Origin: Bdellovibrionales bacterium
GTDB taxonomy: Bacteria > Bdellovibrionota > UBA1018 > CAIMNF01
Reading direction: 5' to 3'
Length of the DNA stretch: 64,000 nucleotides
Assembly: GCA_947462765.1 (NCBI GenBank)
Contig: CANHQK010000008.1
Span: 1 to 64,000 of the forward strand
In this document: positions 1 through 8,690 of the stretch, piece after piece
How the letters are laid out: the number at the start of each line of letters is the position of its first letter
Numbering within the stretch: position 1 is the stretch's first letter
The notes under the pieces: model-generated
What the model was told of the DNA's origin: nothing
What the model saw: only the letters and a program-made list of their open reading frames with translations
Database searches by the model: none
Program-made: the position numbers and the translations under genes

Positions 1-779
1 TGGGCGAAGGTCCAATTCATATCCTTCAAGTTCCCGAATGAAACCTGTTTTCCGTTATGGAATGCCTTCATCGAAAGATCGTGGCGGTCGCCGCTCGGTC
101 CGGGAATCCGGCGCGACTCGAGCTCATCCCGGGTCACGAGGTAGGGCCCGAGGCTGGTGGCGAAATCCTTTCCTTTTGCCGGACCGAGATTCAGTTTCAT
201 TTCCTGGGTCTGGAATTCGCGCGCTGACCAGTCGTTCATGATCATGTATCCGAAAATGTGCTCATCCGCGCGTGAGGCCGGGATATTGCGGCCCTCTTTG
301 CCGATGACGATCGCGACCTCGAGTTCGAAGTCGAGGCGTTCCAAGGCGCGCTCCATCACATAAACCTCCCCCGGGCCCGTGATGGCCAGGTGGTTCGTGA
401 AGTAAAATACGGGGAATTCATCGAACTCGGGAATCATGGGCAGGCCACGACCCTTGCGAGCGCTCTCCACGTGCTGCCGGAAAGCATAGCCGTCCCGGCA
501 GGAAACAGGAGAAGGAACCGGAGAGAGCAACCAGGCCTCCGACTCGGGCACGATCGCCGATCCGGGAACCAGGCCCGCTTTCGCCTTTTCCATCCATCCT
601 TTGGCCCAAGGGAGGGATTCATCCGCATTCTTGATGAAATCCAGCATATCCCGGGTCCAAGGGCGGGAATCGATGGCGTCGAAATCGAGGATGCGGCCCT
701 TTCCCGGCTCGCTTCCGGGGTCGAGCAGAGCTCCGACATGATGGGTGCGATCGGCGGCTTTCAGTGTCACGAGTTTCAT
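1..779 (-). CDS. Fumarylacetoacetate hydrolase family protein (3' end outside window)
   Basis: Read on the minus strand from ATG at 779, the frame is open to base 1, so the C-terminus is missing. The visible 259 residues carry the FAH-fold metal-site signature: an ELE motif in DFELEVAIVIG and the Asp of MNDWSAR, followed by the LGPAKGKDF segment. In this family these residues hold Mg2+/Ca2+ for hydrolytic C-C bond cleavage. The protein is probably fumarylacetoacetase, the last step of tyrosine/homogentisate degradation. This is supported by homogentisate dioxygenase at 37.1-38.4 kb in the same window, although the two are not in one operon. A different FAH-family acylpyruvase or hydratase cannot be excluded. 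A terminator lies between it and the upstream HU gene, so it probably has its own promoter. Confidence 0.85.
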   Translation of the reverse strand, partial: MKLVTLKAADRTHHVGALLDPGSEPGKGRILDFDAIDSRPWTRDMLDFIKNADESLPWAKGWMEKAKAGLVPGSAIVPESEAWLLSPVPSPVSCRDGYAFRQHVESARKGRGLPMIPEFDEFPVFYFTNHLAITGPGEVYVMERALERLDFELEVAIVIGKEGRNIPASRADEHIFGYMIMNDWSAREFQTQEMKLNLGPAKGKDFATSLGPYLVTRDELESRRIPGPSGDRHDLSMKAFHNGKQVSFGNLKDMNWTFA

Positions 780-798
780 GATGGTCTCACTCCCTATG

Positions 799-828
799 AA
801 AAAGGGGACGGAAACTCCGTCCCCTTTT
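799..828 (-). terminator. Rho-independent terminator after the HU gene
   Basis: A 9-bp perfect stem (804-812 with 816-824, 3-nt loop) is flanked by A-run and T-run on both sides, so it could work in both directions. On the minus strand it lies 24 nt after the HU stop codon and ends in a T tract, which separates HU from the FAH-family gene. Confidence 0.75.
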
Positions 829-851
829 CCTCGTTCAAAACTAAATTCGGA

Positions 852-1211
852 TTACCAGTTTTTCTTGTCAGCGAAGGTGTCCTTCAGGGTCTTCGGGAAG
901 GACCAGCGGGGCTTCTTGGAAGCCGGACGTGCTTTCACGTCGATGGTTTCACCGGTGAAAGGGTTGGTGCCTTTGCCGGCTTTACGGGCTTTCACTTCAC
1001 GGCGGACCAGGGCACCGATCACAGGAAAGCGGATGCGCTCGCCACCGGCAGCCAGTTTTGCGCCTTTGGTGAAAGTGGTTTCAACCAGTTCCTTGAGTTC
1101 GGAGCGTTTGATCTTGATGGAGCCGTTCTTGGACACTTCTGTAATGCTCATGACGCCTTCGTAGAGCTCATTGATGAAAGAATATTTCTTCTTAGCTGCC
1201 TTTTTAGCCAT
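852..1211 (-). CDS. HU/IHF-family histone-like DNA-binding protein
   Basis: This 119-residue basic protein has the HU fold: an N-terminal helical dimerisation part (INELYEGVMSITEVSKNG), then the beta-arm region with FPVIGALVRREVKARKAGKGTNP. The GxGTNPFTGE block resembles the HU signature that contacts the DNA minor groove. It should compact and bend DNA as a homodimer. It is longer than the usual 90 residues because of a lysine-rich start (MAKKAAKKK) and a short basic C-terminal tail. The start at 1211 is chosen over an upstream in-frame codon because AGGAGA lies just before this ATG. It is a single-gene unit with its own promoter and terminator. Confidence 0.9.
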   Translation of the reverse strand: MAKKAAKKKYSFINELYEGVMSITEVSKNGSIKIKRSELKELVETTFTKGAKLAAGGERIRFPVIGALVRREVKARKAGKGTNPFTGETIDVKARPASKKPRWSFPKTLKDTFADKKNW

Positions 1212-1231
1212 ATTGTCTCCTTTGTGGATCA

Positions 1232-1260
1232 TTTTTAGAAAAGGTTCCACGGGGTGGCAA
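1232..1260 (-). promoter_or_regulatory. Sigma-70-type promoter of the HU gene
   Basis: On the minus strand TTGCCA (1255-1260, 5/6 match to -35) and TAAAAA (1232-1237, 4/6 match to -10) are separated by exactly 17 nt. Transcription would start some 15-20 nt before the Shine-Dalgarno of HU. Confidence 0.5.
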
Positions 1261-1305
1261 GAAAAAAAGTTCGAAAAATAGCCGGAATTTTGCAAAAATG
1301 CTTAC

Positions 1306-1986
1306 ATGAGATCCGAATCGAGCCTGGAAGTGGACCGGAGAATCCTGTTGTTCGACTTTGACGGTACCATTGTGGTGACCGAGATTCTGGCGCGTCTGGC
1401 GATCGAGTCTTACTTTTCCGACAAAGGGATCCAGGTCCCTGCGGCTTTCCCCCAAATGATCGTGGGCAAGACCTGGAAGCTGGCGGTGAGCCAAATGGCG
1501 GAGGAGGGGAGGCGCCTGGGTATCCCGCTTCCGGCTGAAGACGAGTTGAGACGAGAATTCCAGGAACGGTACCGGGCCCGGTTCTCGGAGGGGGTTCCTT
1601 TGGTGCCCGGATTCCTGGAGCGCTTTCCCGAATTGAAGTCGAGGGCCGAGTTCGTCGGGATTGTGACAGGATCGGAGCGCCACGAGGTAGAGGCCATCTT
1701 GGCGTCTTGGGGGCTGGAGAAGGAATTCGAGAGGATTTGGGCGGCGGGCGAGTATCCGGGTAGCAAGCCGGACCCGGCTCCTTATTTACGAGCCATGAGC
1801 GATCTTGGAGTGGCTCCGGAGCGCGTGATTGTTTTCGAAGATTCCTTAGCGGGCATGGAGTCGGCGCATCGGGCTGGGGTCAGTTTTGTTCAGATCTCGC
1901 ACGAGAGCCATTCACCACCGGCCGATCCCCGGGCCCTACTGACGATCAGGGACTGGTTTGAGCTTCCGGTTCAAAGGAAGCTATAG
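1306..1986 (+). CDS. HAD-superfamily hydrolase (phosphoglycolate phosphatase-like)
   Basis: At 226 residues this is the usual size for a HAD subfamily IA phosphatase. Motif I is DFDGT at residues 17-21 (nucleophile D17, acid/base D19), followed by an alpha-helical C1 cap. Motif II Thr is in GIVTGSE, the motif III Lys is in GSKPDPAPY, and motif IV is the ED of VIVFEDSLAG. All catalytic residues are present, so it should be an active phosphomonoesterase or beta-phosphoglucomutase-like enzyme; the substrate cannot be read from sequence. No clear Shine-Dalgarno precedes the ATG. It is divergent from HU and overlaps the convergent barrel gene by 16 nt. Confidence 0.85.
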   Translation: MRSESSLEVDRRILLFDFDGTIVVTEILARLAIESYFSDKGIQVPAAFPQMIVGKTWKLAVSQMAEEGRRLGIPLPAEDELRREFQERYRARFSEGVPLVPGFLERFPELKSRAEFVGIVTGSERHEVEAILASWGLEKEFERIWAAGEYPGSKPDPAPYLRAMSDLGVAPERVIVFEDSLAGMESAHRAGVSFVQISHESHSPPADPRALLTIRDWFELPVQRKL

Positions 1987-2582
1987 GAGAATCCGCCCAG
2001 CATGTGGATCGATCGTGCGAAAAGCGTTTTGGTCGTGATGGTCGAGAGATCTTGGAAGCCATGCTGATACCGGGCATCGATGATGAGGCTCCACGATTCG
2101 GACAAGTGAAACCTGGCGCGGAGATCGATCAGCAGGCCGAGATCGAGGGTCTGCATTTGGGCTGTGTCATAGGGCTGGTTCACCGTACTGATCGAATCGC
2201 TCGTGCTCACCATTCCACGTGCAAAACCCGCATAGCCTCCGACGCCTAGACTCATCGACCCGTCAAAATGATAATGGAGCACAAGAGGGACTTGAATCCA
2301 CTCGGTCCGCCTCGTGCTGACCGAACCTGAAACCGTCCGCTCACTGGCCTCTTTGAGCCAAGAAACACCGCTCTCGATGCTGAAAGGGCTCTCTCCCAGT
2401 GGAAGCAGTGCGCCAAATCCGAAGCTGTTGCCTGCGCTACCCGTCCAGTCCTGATCGATCCCCTGGACCGACTCCGATGGAGCGGCATAAAGGAGGCCCC
2501 CCCAGGCAGTCAGCTCGAGTGCCGATGCAGGATGGGCGCCGCCGAGCAGGAGGAGCCAGAGGAGGTGTTTCAGGGACTTCAT
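1971..2582 (-). CDS. Predicted outer-membrane beta-barrel protein
   Basis: This 203-residue protein has a clear signal peptide (residues 1 to about 21, cleavage after ASA). It then has alternating hydrophobic/polar strands rich in Gly, Ser and aromatic residues, such as LELTAWGGLLYAA and SLGVGGYAGFARG. It ends in a short strand with aromatic residues (GGFSYSFL), as small 8-stranded barrels of the OmpA/OmpW/porin-like type do. I cannot assign a ligand or function. Its 3' end overlaps the convergent HAD gene. Confidence 0.65.
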   Translation of the reverse strand: MKSLKHLLWLLLLGGAHPASALELTAWGGLLYAAPSESVQGIDQDWTGSAGNSFGFGALLPLGESPFSIESGVSWLKEASERTVSGSVSTRRTEWIQVPLVLHYHFDGSMSLGVGGYAGFARGMVSTSDSISTVNQPYDTAQMQTLDLGLLIDLRARFHLSESWSLIIDARYQHGFQDLSTITTKTLFARSIHMLGGFSYSFL

Positions 2583-2682
2583 GACCGTAGCTTATGACGG
2601 GCTTCCCTGTTAAGGTAAGTAAAAATTGCCTATTGGTTCTGGATGCGATCCGTCGCACAATGGAAACAGGAGTTGTTCAGCC

Positions 2683-3459
2683 ATGCAAGATCCCAATACG
2701 AACATCAATACCGGCCGTTTGGATGACCTCGTTCATGCCATTGCTGAGGCGCGCCGTTCCTTGCAGAATTGGCAGGATAAGCGGACTGAGGCGATGATTC
2801 GTCTCGACTCCTTCGCCTACGATGTCCAGAAGATCGAGGAAGACCGCTCCCGGATGGAGCAAAAGCTTCTCGACCTGAAGCACGAGGCACAGTCTCAGGC
2901 CAAGATCTACCAAAGCCACGTGGGCGAGTTGACGGACCAAATGCAGTTGCTGAAGCTCGAAACGGAGAACCTCCGGAACGAGATTCTGGACAAGAACATG
3001 GTGATCGAGTCGCTCCACAAGGAAATCGAAGCTCAGAAGGTGTTGCGTGGACAGTTGGTGCAACAGCATTCTCAGAAACAAAACGAGCTTCGTTCCGAAC
3101 TCGAGGTCAAATTCGCAAATCAGATCTGGGATCTGAAGATGAAGAACGAGAGTGTCGCAGCCCAGCTGCTCGAGTCCTCCGAGCGTTGTGCTGCAGCTGA
3201 AACCCAGGTTGAAAAACTCGAGCGCGAACTGTCGCAGATCCGCAGCCACATGATGGGCATTCTCCAGGCGGCTCCCGACACTGCTCCACGTAGGCAAGCT
3301 CCTGCGGGTGCCAGCGTTTTTGCGGGTCCGGTGGAACCTTCCAAGAAAGCCGAGCTCGAGACTCAGGCCATTCAGTCCGTGGCCGGAGCCGTGGCGGATC
3401 CAGCCAACCTGGACGGATCTCCTTCAGTGGAAGACTACCTGAAGCGCCTCGGCTATTGA
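2683..3459 (+). CDS. Coiled-coil protein of unknown function
   Basis: This 258-residue cytoplasmic protein (no signal peptide or membrane segment) is dominated by a long heptad-rich coiled coil, about residues 20-185. It then has a Pro/Ala-rich linker and a short C-terminal stretch ending in SVEDYLKRLGY. The start at 2683 has AGGAG ten bases upstream; an earlier in-frame start at 2626 has none. No enzymatic motif is seen. The conserved-looking tail could be a binding peptide for a cell-division or motor partner, which is inference only. Confidence 0.75.
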   Translation: MQDPNTNINTGRLDDLVHAIAEARRSLQNWQDKRTEAMIRLDSFAYDVQKIEEDRSRMEQKLLDLKHEAQSQAKIYQSHVGELTDQMQLLKLETENLRNEILDKNMVIESLHKEIEAQKVLRGQLVQQHSQKQNELRSELEVKFANQIWDLKMKNESVAAQLLESSERCAAAETQVEKLERELSQIRSHMMGILQAAPDTAPRRQAPAGASVFAGPVEPSKKAELETQAIQSVAGAVADPANLDGSPSVEDYLKRLGY

Positions 3460-3466
3460 TCCAAGA

Positions 3467-3718
3467 TTATTCGCCGTCTTTACCGATGGCTTCTACGGGA
3501 CAGGCTTCGAGTGCGGCTTGAGCGCGGGCGATCTCGTCCGGTGTCGTGGGCTGTTTGAACACGTAGGAATATCCGTGTTCGTCATTGCGGGTGAAGTGAT
3601 CCGGCGCTTCGGAGCGACAAGCATCGCAGTCGATGCACTGGTCATCCACATAAAACTTGCCTTTGGAGTTATCGGGCCACTTCTTTCCTTTTTCTGCCAT
3701 GGCGGGGAGTTTACTCAT
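3467..3718 (-). CDS. [4Fe-4S] ferredoxin
   Basis: This small protein (83 residues from ATG 3718, or 77 from ATG 3700; neither start has a strong Shine-Dalgarno) carries CIDCDACRSEAP, a CxxCxxC triplet. A fourth Cys sits in ACPVEAI near the C-terminus. That is the pattern of monocluster [4Fe-4S] ferredoxins of the Bacillus/Thermotoga type, not the 2[4Fe-4S] clostridial type. It should be a soluble low-potential electron carrier; its partner is not encoded next to it. It is divergent from the metallophosphoesterase gene. Confidence 0.9.
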   Translation of the reverse strand: MSKLPAMAEKGKKWPDNSKGKFYVDDQCIDCDACRSEAPDHFTRNDEHGYSYVFKQPTTPDEIARAQAALEACPVEAIGKDGE

Positions 3719-3803
3719 TTTTGGGTCTGAAGTCAAACAAACGGGCTGATCGGGAACAATTCCGCTTGGAGGGTGGGAACCGGACGCCTTAGGATAAGGC
3801 AAA

Positions 3804-4922
3804 GTGGGCGAGCACTTCAAAATCATCATCAGTGACTGTCACCTCTCGGCGGGACGCTATTTCGAGGGAAAGTTCAATCCTCACGAGGACTTTTTCCACG
3901 ATGGGGAGATGTGCGAGTTCTTCGAGTACTTTTCGAGCGGGGCGTACGGGGAAGGTCCGGATGGCCCGGTTGAAGTCGAGTTGGTGATCAATGGAGATTT
4001 CTTCGACTTCCTGAACGTTCCCTATCTCGGTGAGTTCGAGGAGGGGATCACCGAGGAGATCGCCTTGACCAAATGCGAGGCGATCCTGGCTGGACACGGC
4101 AGGGTCATGGCAGCCCTTCGTAAATTCGTGTCAAAACCCGGAAAGCGGATCACCTACCTGATCGGGAACCATGATGCCGAGTTGTTTTTTGAGAAAGTCC
4201 GGGAGCGGATCATCCGTGAATGGGATCCCCAGGGTTTTTATCCAAGTGAAAAGGTCCGGATCATCGCTGATACCGACCGGATCCGCTATGATCACGGGCT
4301 CGAAATCCGGCACGGGAACCAGTTCGAGGCCAGTAATCAGCTCGACTTCAAGAATCCCCTGATGGAGCTCAGTAATGGGACGCGGGTTCTCAATATTCCG
4401 TGGGGAAGCATTTATATTCTCAAGATTGTGAACCGGCTCAAGTGGGAACGTGGCAATCTCGACAAGATCCGTCCCCTCAAGATCTTCGCTTTTTTCGGGG
4501 TGCTGTTCGATCCCGTGTTCACACTGAAATTCATTCTCCTTTCGATGTTTTACTTTCTGAAAACAAGGATCATGAGCCGTTCCCCGTCCTTGTTCGGGTT
4601 CAGACGGACCATGCAGACGCTCTCGCAAGAGCGCTCGCTCTTTCTCGACCTCGAGGACCAAGCGCGGGACATGCTACGGTCTGATCCCGGGCTTCATACC
4701 GTTGTGATGGGGCACACCCACTTGCCGATGCACCGCGTGTATGAGCAGGGCCGTCAATACCTGAACTGCGGGACCTGGACCAAGATGGTCTATCTGGACT
4801 GGCGTTATATCGGCGAGCCTTTTCATCCGACCTTTGTTCTGGTGCGGATTCACGAAGGAAAAATCCAGGCCGAGCTCAATCAGTGGACCGGAATCCGCAA
4901 TCCTTACCGGGCCCACGCTTGA
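3804..4922 (+). CDS. Calcineurin-like metallophosphoesterase (LpxH-like)
   Basis: This 372-residue protein has the full metallophosphoesterase motif set: DCH at residues 11-13, NGDFFD, GNHD, a later HG, and GHTH near the C-terminus. UDP-2,3-diacylglucosamine pyrophosphatase LpxH shares this arrangement. However, this protein is over 100 residues longer and has a hydrophobic stretch at about residues 230-255 (FGVLFDPVFTLKFILLSMFYF) that could bind membrane. I infer a phosphodiesterase acting on a lipid or sugar-nucleotide substrate. The start is GTG, chosen because AGGATAAGG precedes it closely. Confidence 0.8.
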   Translation: MGEHFKIIISDCHLSAGRYFEGKFNPHEDFFHDGEMCEFFEYFSSGAYGEGPDGPVEVELVINGDFFDFLNVPYLGEFEEGITEEIALTKCEAILAGHGRVMAALRKFVSKPGKRITYLIGNHDAELFFEKVRERIIREWDPQGFYPSEKVRIIADTDRIRYDHGLEIRHGNQFEASNQLDFKNPLMELSNGTRVLNIPWGSIYILKIVNRLKWERGNLDKIRPLKIFAFFGVLFDPVFTLKFILLSMFYFLKTRIMSRSPSLFGFRRTMQTLSQERSLFLDLEDQARDMLRSDPGLHTVVMGHTHLPMHRVYEQGRQYLNCGTWTKMVYLDWRYIGEPFHPTFVLVRIHEGKIQAELNQWTGIRNPYRAHA

Positions 4923-4999
4923 TTCACGGATGTCATTGAATTAACGGCTTTGGTCGCGCACGGTGGCACAGGTTAGAATGGATTCAAGAGGGGAATCCG

Positions 5000-6784
5000 G
5001 TGAGCCGAAGAGTAAAGGTGAGGAACAGGTCCATTCATGCGTTGTCGATCGTGCTCGCTGTCCTGACGGGCGTGTTGCAATCCTGTTCCAAGAAGAGCGA
5101 TCCTCCATCCAATCGAGTGGGATCAATCGCCCCAGCGGTACTTTCCTCCGGACGCTACCTTCCCGACTCAGCGGTGGTTGGGAATTCGGTGGTCAAGGGC
5201 ACGGTGACGGTGAGCCGCTCGGAACTCTACTACACCAATGTGAGCATGGTTCAATTCAACCAGCCCTGGGGAAGCCGCGAGTTGCTGGTCAACTTGGGTA
5301 CCTATGGGGCCGGAGATTTCGGTCCTCTCGGATCCATGACCCTGGTGGCGGAAACTCAGGATTATCCGCTTGAACAAGGCGGGGCTTTTCCGGTTTTGAG
5401 CGAGTTTTACGTGGTGCCCGCCTCGGGGCCTACCGTGAACTATGTGAAGCTGAGGAGCGCATGCGTGACTGAAGGCATGTGGAGTTGTGGAGGCGGATTC
5501 TGTAATGTGAATCCGAATTGCACGACTGACACGGGCAGTTCCTTCGGAGGACGTAACGATTGGGATCAGCATCAGATTCCTCCCTACGGGTATGCCACGA
5601 CCAACGCCTTTCCTCGCTGTGACAGTAGTGTGAATGGTTGGAACTGCCCGAATTCGGGTCAGCTTCCAGCGGGGCAGTATTTTGCAAAGTACGTGTTGAT
5701 GTCGGATTCCGGTGGCTCGGTGGATGATTTGTTAGCAGGCCTGAAGGTTACGGTCATCGTCAAGAAAGACACTGCAACACGGGACAGTCTTGCCGTGAAT
5801 GGCGGGGTGAATATCAATCTGATCCTGGTCGGGGATCAGAACATCAATGATTCACTGAGTGTCCGGGGTGCGAGAAACCTCGATCTTTTGTTCAAGGAAG
5901 TCAATCGCCTGCTGAAGGTGGCAAGTGGAGCGAAGATCGGGATCAACGCGCTCAATGTCTTCGAATGGTCCGACGCAAACGGCGGAAATCAGTACTCCCA
6001 AGTCGACTACCTCGATCTCGGGAATATGTTCGAGGCCGGTTCCAAAGCCTCCTCGCTTTCCGCCAGCTCGGGGAACGCCATCAATATCTTTTTAGTGGGG
6101 GATATCACCTATTCCAATACCTCGAATCTTCGGATTCTTGGAGTTTCTGGAGGGATTCTCGGTCCACCGGTCCATGGAACCCAGACCAGCGGTTTGGCCT
6201 TCTCGAGCGGGAATGAGCTGGCCTTGTTCAATTCCAAGTGCACGGTCAACAATTGCCATGAGCGATTCCAGGAGAATGATTTCCGTGAAATGGCCGCGAC
6301 CATCGCCCATGAGCTGGGGCACTTTCTGGGTCTGAATCATCCCTCCGAAAATGCTTCATCGGCGTCGCAGTCTCATGATGCACTCAATGATACCCCGCTC
6401 TGTGTCCGCAACACGGTCGGGAATATGAGCCAGCGCACCTGTTACTACAACAACGACTCTGTGATCCAAGCATCGCCCTTAGCGGGGAATACTTGTAAAC
6501 AAGCCTGCGATAACGTGACTACCATTGATTATTATTTGGCGAATCCGACCAGTCCCGCTGTGGCGATCGATCTGGATCCCGTCAATCAGACGGGATCTTT
6601 TCAGGCCAACGATGACATGCCTCGGCAGTTCTGCCCTGCAGTCCAGGAATGCCAATTCAATCATGTCATGTGGTACACCACGAAAAACCGCCAGCTGAGT
6701 TCGGGTGGGGTCTGGTCTGTAGACGGGCATCTGTTTTCTCCCCAGTCATCCGCCATGTTGCAATGGAGCCCCTTGGTACGCTGA
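5000..6784 (+). CDS. M43-like zinc metalloprotease lipoprotein
   Basis: A GTG start with AGAGGGGA upstream opens a 594-residue protein with a lipoprotein signal peptide (LQSC, lipidated Cys29). The metzincin zinc site HELGHFLGLNH begins at H437. NDTPLC follows, which is typical of the M43 (pappalysin/cytophagalysin) family, and a Met-turn-like NHVMWY occurs near residue 554. It is Cys-rich around the active site. It is expected to be an active secreted, membrane-anchored endopeptidase. The following gene starts within its stop codon (TGATG), so the two are probably translationally coupled. Confidence 0.85.
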   Translation: MSRRVKVRNRSIHALSIVLAVLTGVLQSCSKKSDPPSNRVGSIAPAVLSSGRYLPDSAVVGNSVVKGTVTVSRSELYYTNVSMVQFNQPWGSRELLVNLGTYGAGDFGPLGSMTLVAETQDYPLEQGGAFPVLSEFYVVPASGPTVNYVKLRSACVTEGMWSCGGGFCNVNPNCTTDTGSSFGGRNDWDQHQIPPYGYATTNAFPRCDSSVNGWNCPNSGQLPAGQYFAKYVLMSDSGGSVDDLLAGLKVTVIVKKDTATRDSLAVNGGVNINLILVGDQNINDSLSVRGARNLDLLFKEVNRLLKVASGAKIGINALNVFEWSDANGGNQYSQVDYLDLGNMFEAGSKASSLSASSGNAINIFLVGDITYSNTSNLRILGVSGGILGPPVHGTQTSGLAFSSGNELALFNSKCTVNNCHERFQENDFREMAATIAHELGHFLGLNHPSENASSASQSHDALNDTPLCVRNTVGNMSQRTCYYNNDSVIQASPLAGNTCKQACDNVTTIDYYLANPTSPAVAIDLDPVNQTGSFQANDDMPRQFCPAVQECQFNHVMWYTTKNRQLSSGGVWSVDGHLFSPQSSAMLQWSPLVR

Positions 6785-7674
6785 TGAATCGTGCCGGAAG
6801 ACTCTGCGTTGGGTTGTTGATCGGATGGGGTTTCGGTATGTCCGGAGCGTGGGCGCTGTCACCGGAAGAAATCCGGAATGAAATCCGGGGGCAGATGTCT
6901 TTGCGACACCCCGGACCTTCCGGACCTTTTTGGGACCGTCTCGGCGCGGAAGCGCTTCCCGTCATCCGCCAGATGTACAATGAAACCACCTCATCTTACG
7001 AAAAGAGCTGGCTCATCGACGGGTTGTCCCGCTTCAATGATCCGGCAGTGGGCGAGATCCTGCGGGCGGATGCCGAGAAGGAACAGAATGCGATTTTAAA
7101 GAAGAAACTGCTTTCGGCCTATGTCCAGTCGCAAGGAGATGCATCCCTCGAATTCGCGGAACAACATCTCTCGTCGTCTGACCCTCATATTCGTAAGGCC
7201 GTGGCCATTGCGATCCGTGATCATGTGAGTGCTGAAAAGGCGGGTCCGGTCCTGGCACGTTTCAAGTCCAATGAAAAGGAGCCCTGGGTGCTCCGTTCAC
7301 TGGACGTGAAGTCCGATCCGGGGCTCCTCAAGCTGAAAAGGCCGGGGCAGGCCGAGTTGACAGTCGAAGTGGCTTCCACCCCCCATACAGGTTCCGTGAA
7401 AGCGCTCTCGGAAAAGGAGTTGGCGGGAGAGTGGGGCGGGATTGAATCGGGGCCGAATCGGACCGGGAAGGTGAAGATCATTTTTTCACAGGTCGGAGAT
7501 TCGAATTCCAAGAAATGGAAAGTCGAACTTACCGTATCGAAAAAAGCCAAGCGCACCTATAATCACACTGATTTTGAATGGAGCTACTTTCAGACCGCCC
7601 GGGATCATTGGTTGGAGATCCGGCTCAAAAAAGAAGATACGGTGCTACTGGCGCGCAAACCGGGAAAGAAGTGA
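6784..7674 (+). CDS. Exported HEAT-like repeat protein
   Basis: This 296-residue protein has a signal peptide (cleavage near AWA, residue 24). Residues about 30-165 look like HEAT/armadillo-type helical repeats (ADAEKEQNAILKKKLLSAY, HLSSSDPHIRKAVAIAIRDH). A C-terminal beta-rich domain of unknown type covers roughly 210-296. I take ATG 6784, which overlaps the stop of the protease gene; ATG 6763 in the same frame is possible. Scaffold or inhibitor function for the protease is only a guess from the coupling. Confidence 0.7.
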   Translation: MNRAGRLCVGLLIGWGFGMSGAWALSPEEIRNEIRGQMSLRHPGPSGPFWDRLGAEALPVIRQMYNETTSSYEKSWLIDGLSRFNDPAVGEILRADAEKEQNAILKKKLLSAYVQSQGDASLEFAEQHLSSSDPHIRKAVAIAIRDHVSAEKAGPVLARFKSNEKEPWVLRSLDVKSDPGLLKLKRPGQAELTVEVASTPHTGSVKALSEKELAGEWGGIESGPNRTGKVKIIFSQVGDSNSKKWKVELTVSKKAKRTYNHTDFEWSYFQTARDHWLEIRLKKEDTVLLARKPGKK

Positions 7675-7681
7675 GGACAAC

Positions 7682-8020
7682 ATGAACGAATACGACGATG
7701 GACGCATCTGGTTCCGGAAAAAAGGTGGATTGGTCACGATCGGACTCACCGAAAAGGGTCTCGAGGAGATCGGAGGGATCCAGTCGGTATCCCTGCCGAC
7801 GGAGGGCGAGGACCTTTTCCAGGATGATGTCATCTGCGAAATCGAGGGCGAGAAGCAGAACTTCGAACTCATCAGTCCGGTCGACGGCGGGGTTGCTGAG
7901 GTGAACGAAGCGCTCATCGAAGAACCTTCGCTTTTGAAGGAAGATCCCCTCGATGAGGGATGGATGGTCAAAATCCGTGTCCAGTCCCGCGATTCGGACG
8001 ATGGCGATTCAGAGGATTAA
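7682..8020 (+). CDS. H-protein-like lipoyl-carrier domain protein
   Basis: This 112-residue protein aligns with glycine-cleavage H protein (GcvH). It has GLTEKGLEEIGGIQSVSLP, matching the GITxxAxxxLGDI..VxLP segment, and E-G-E-K58-Q-N-F-E-L-I-S-P-V-D-G at the lipoylation site. K58 lies exactly eight residues before the conserved Pro, as in E. coli GcvH. The usual N-terminal HEWV segment is replaced by RIWFRKK. No gcvT, gcvP or lipoyl ligase lies nearby. It follows the exported HEAT-like gene by 7 nt with GAGG upstream, and its last 4 nt overlap the convergent RDD gene. Confidence 0.75.
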   Translation: MNEYDDGRIWFRKKGGLVTIGLTEKGLEEIGGIQSVSLPTEGEDLFQDDVICEIEGEKQNFELISPVDGGVAEVNEALIEEPSLLKEDPLDEGWMVKIRVQSRDSDDGDSED

Positions 8021-8577
8021 GGTCCAGGCTCCGGTTTTGGAACCGAAGCGGGCGAACGGTTCTCGGTCTGAATCTTCTGTACCAGGGCGCCAGTGAGACC
8101 CGCATTCAGGATGAAGACCGTGACAGCGGCCGCCACCCAGGCCGGTTGAAGAGGGGCGCACTTGACCACGCGGGTTCCGAACACGAGATCATGCAGTGCC
8201 AGCTTGTCCTTCCGGAAGGCGCTCATCACAAATCCTCCGAAGAAGAGAGCGACTGAGACCGTTTTTCCGAGGGTCTCCCGCAAGATGCTTCGGAAGAATC
8301 CCGGATGATGCCCTTGGTGCCGGACCCGGATTCCGAAGGTCCATTTGCCCGGAGTGGCTCCCTTCCGTGAATAGAAGAATCCGAAATAAATCACGGTCAG
8401 AACCAGGTTCATTGCGGTCCAGATCCAAGCTGGAGTTTGGAGACTGCGGAGTCCGAGCTGGACCAGGTTTACCGTCACCATGACGGTTGCCAGATCCACC
8501 AGGAACGCGGCTAAACGGATCCAAAAACCGGCGGGTGTGACGGGGTAGTGACGGAAAGGGGGCGGGGTGGGAATCAT
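8017..8577 (-). CDS. RDD-family membrane protein
   Basis: This 186-residue integral membrane protein has three to four hydrophobic segments. The N-terminal GFWIRLAAFLVDLA matches the RDD signature (R..A...D), and KGATPGKWTFGIRV matches the family's downstream G.TpGK...g..v block. Family members are poorly characterised; some act in ion transport. The C-terminus is Pro-rich. No partner is evident beside it. Confidence 0.85.
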   Translation of the reverse strand: MIPTPPPFRHYPVTPAGFWIRLAAFLVDLATVMVTVNLVQLGLRSLQTPAWIWTAMNLVLTVIYFGFFYSRKGATPGKWTFGIRVRHQGHHPGFFRSILRETLGKTVSVALFFGGFVMSAFRKDKLALHDLVFGTRVVKCAPLQPAWVAAAVTVFILNAGLTGALVQKIQTENRSPASVPKPEPGP

Positions 8578-8639
8578 GATGAGGATACTCCTTTCACTCC
8601 GTATCGGCAGGTCCAGTCAAAAGCTTGACTGAAAGGGTG

Positions 8640-8669
8640 AAAAAAAACGGGGACCCCGGAGGGCCCCCG
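8640..8669 (-). terminator. Rho-independent terminator after the clostripain-like gene
   Basis: On the minus strand an 8-bp GC-rich stem, with one G-U pair, is followed directly by eight T residues. It lies 20 nt after the stop codon at 8691. Confidence 0.8.
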
Positions 8670-8690
8670 CCTGCGTTCCCGAAGGATCGC

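Noticed and set aside
390-1238. A 282-codon plus-strand frame across the FAH and HU genes.
   Set aside because: It is antisense to two well-supported genes, crosses a terminator and has no family motif.
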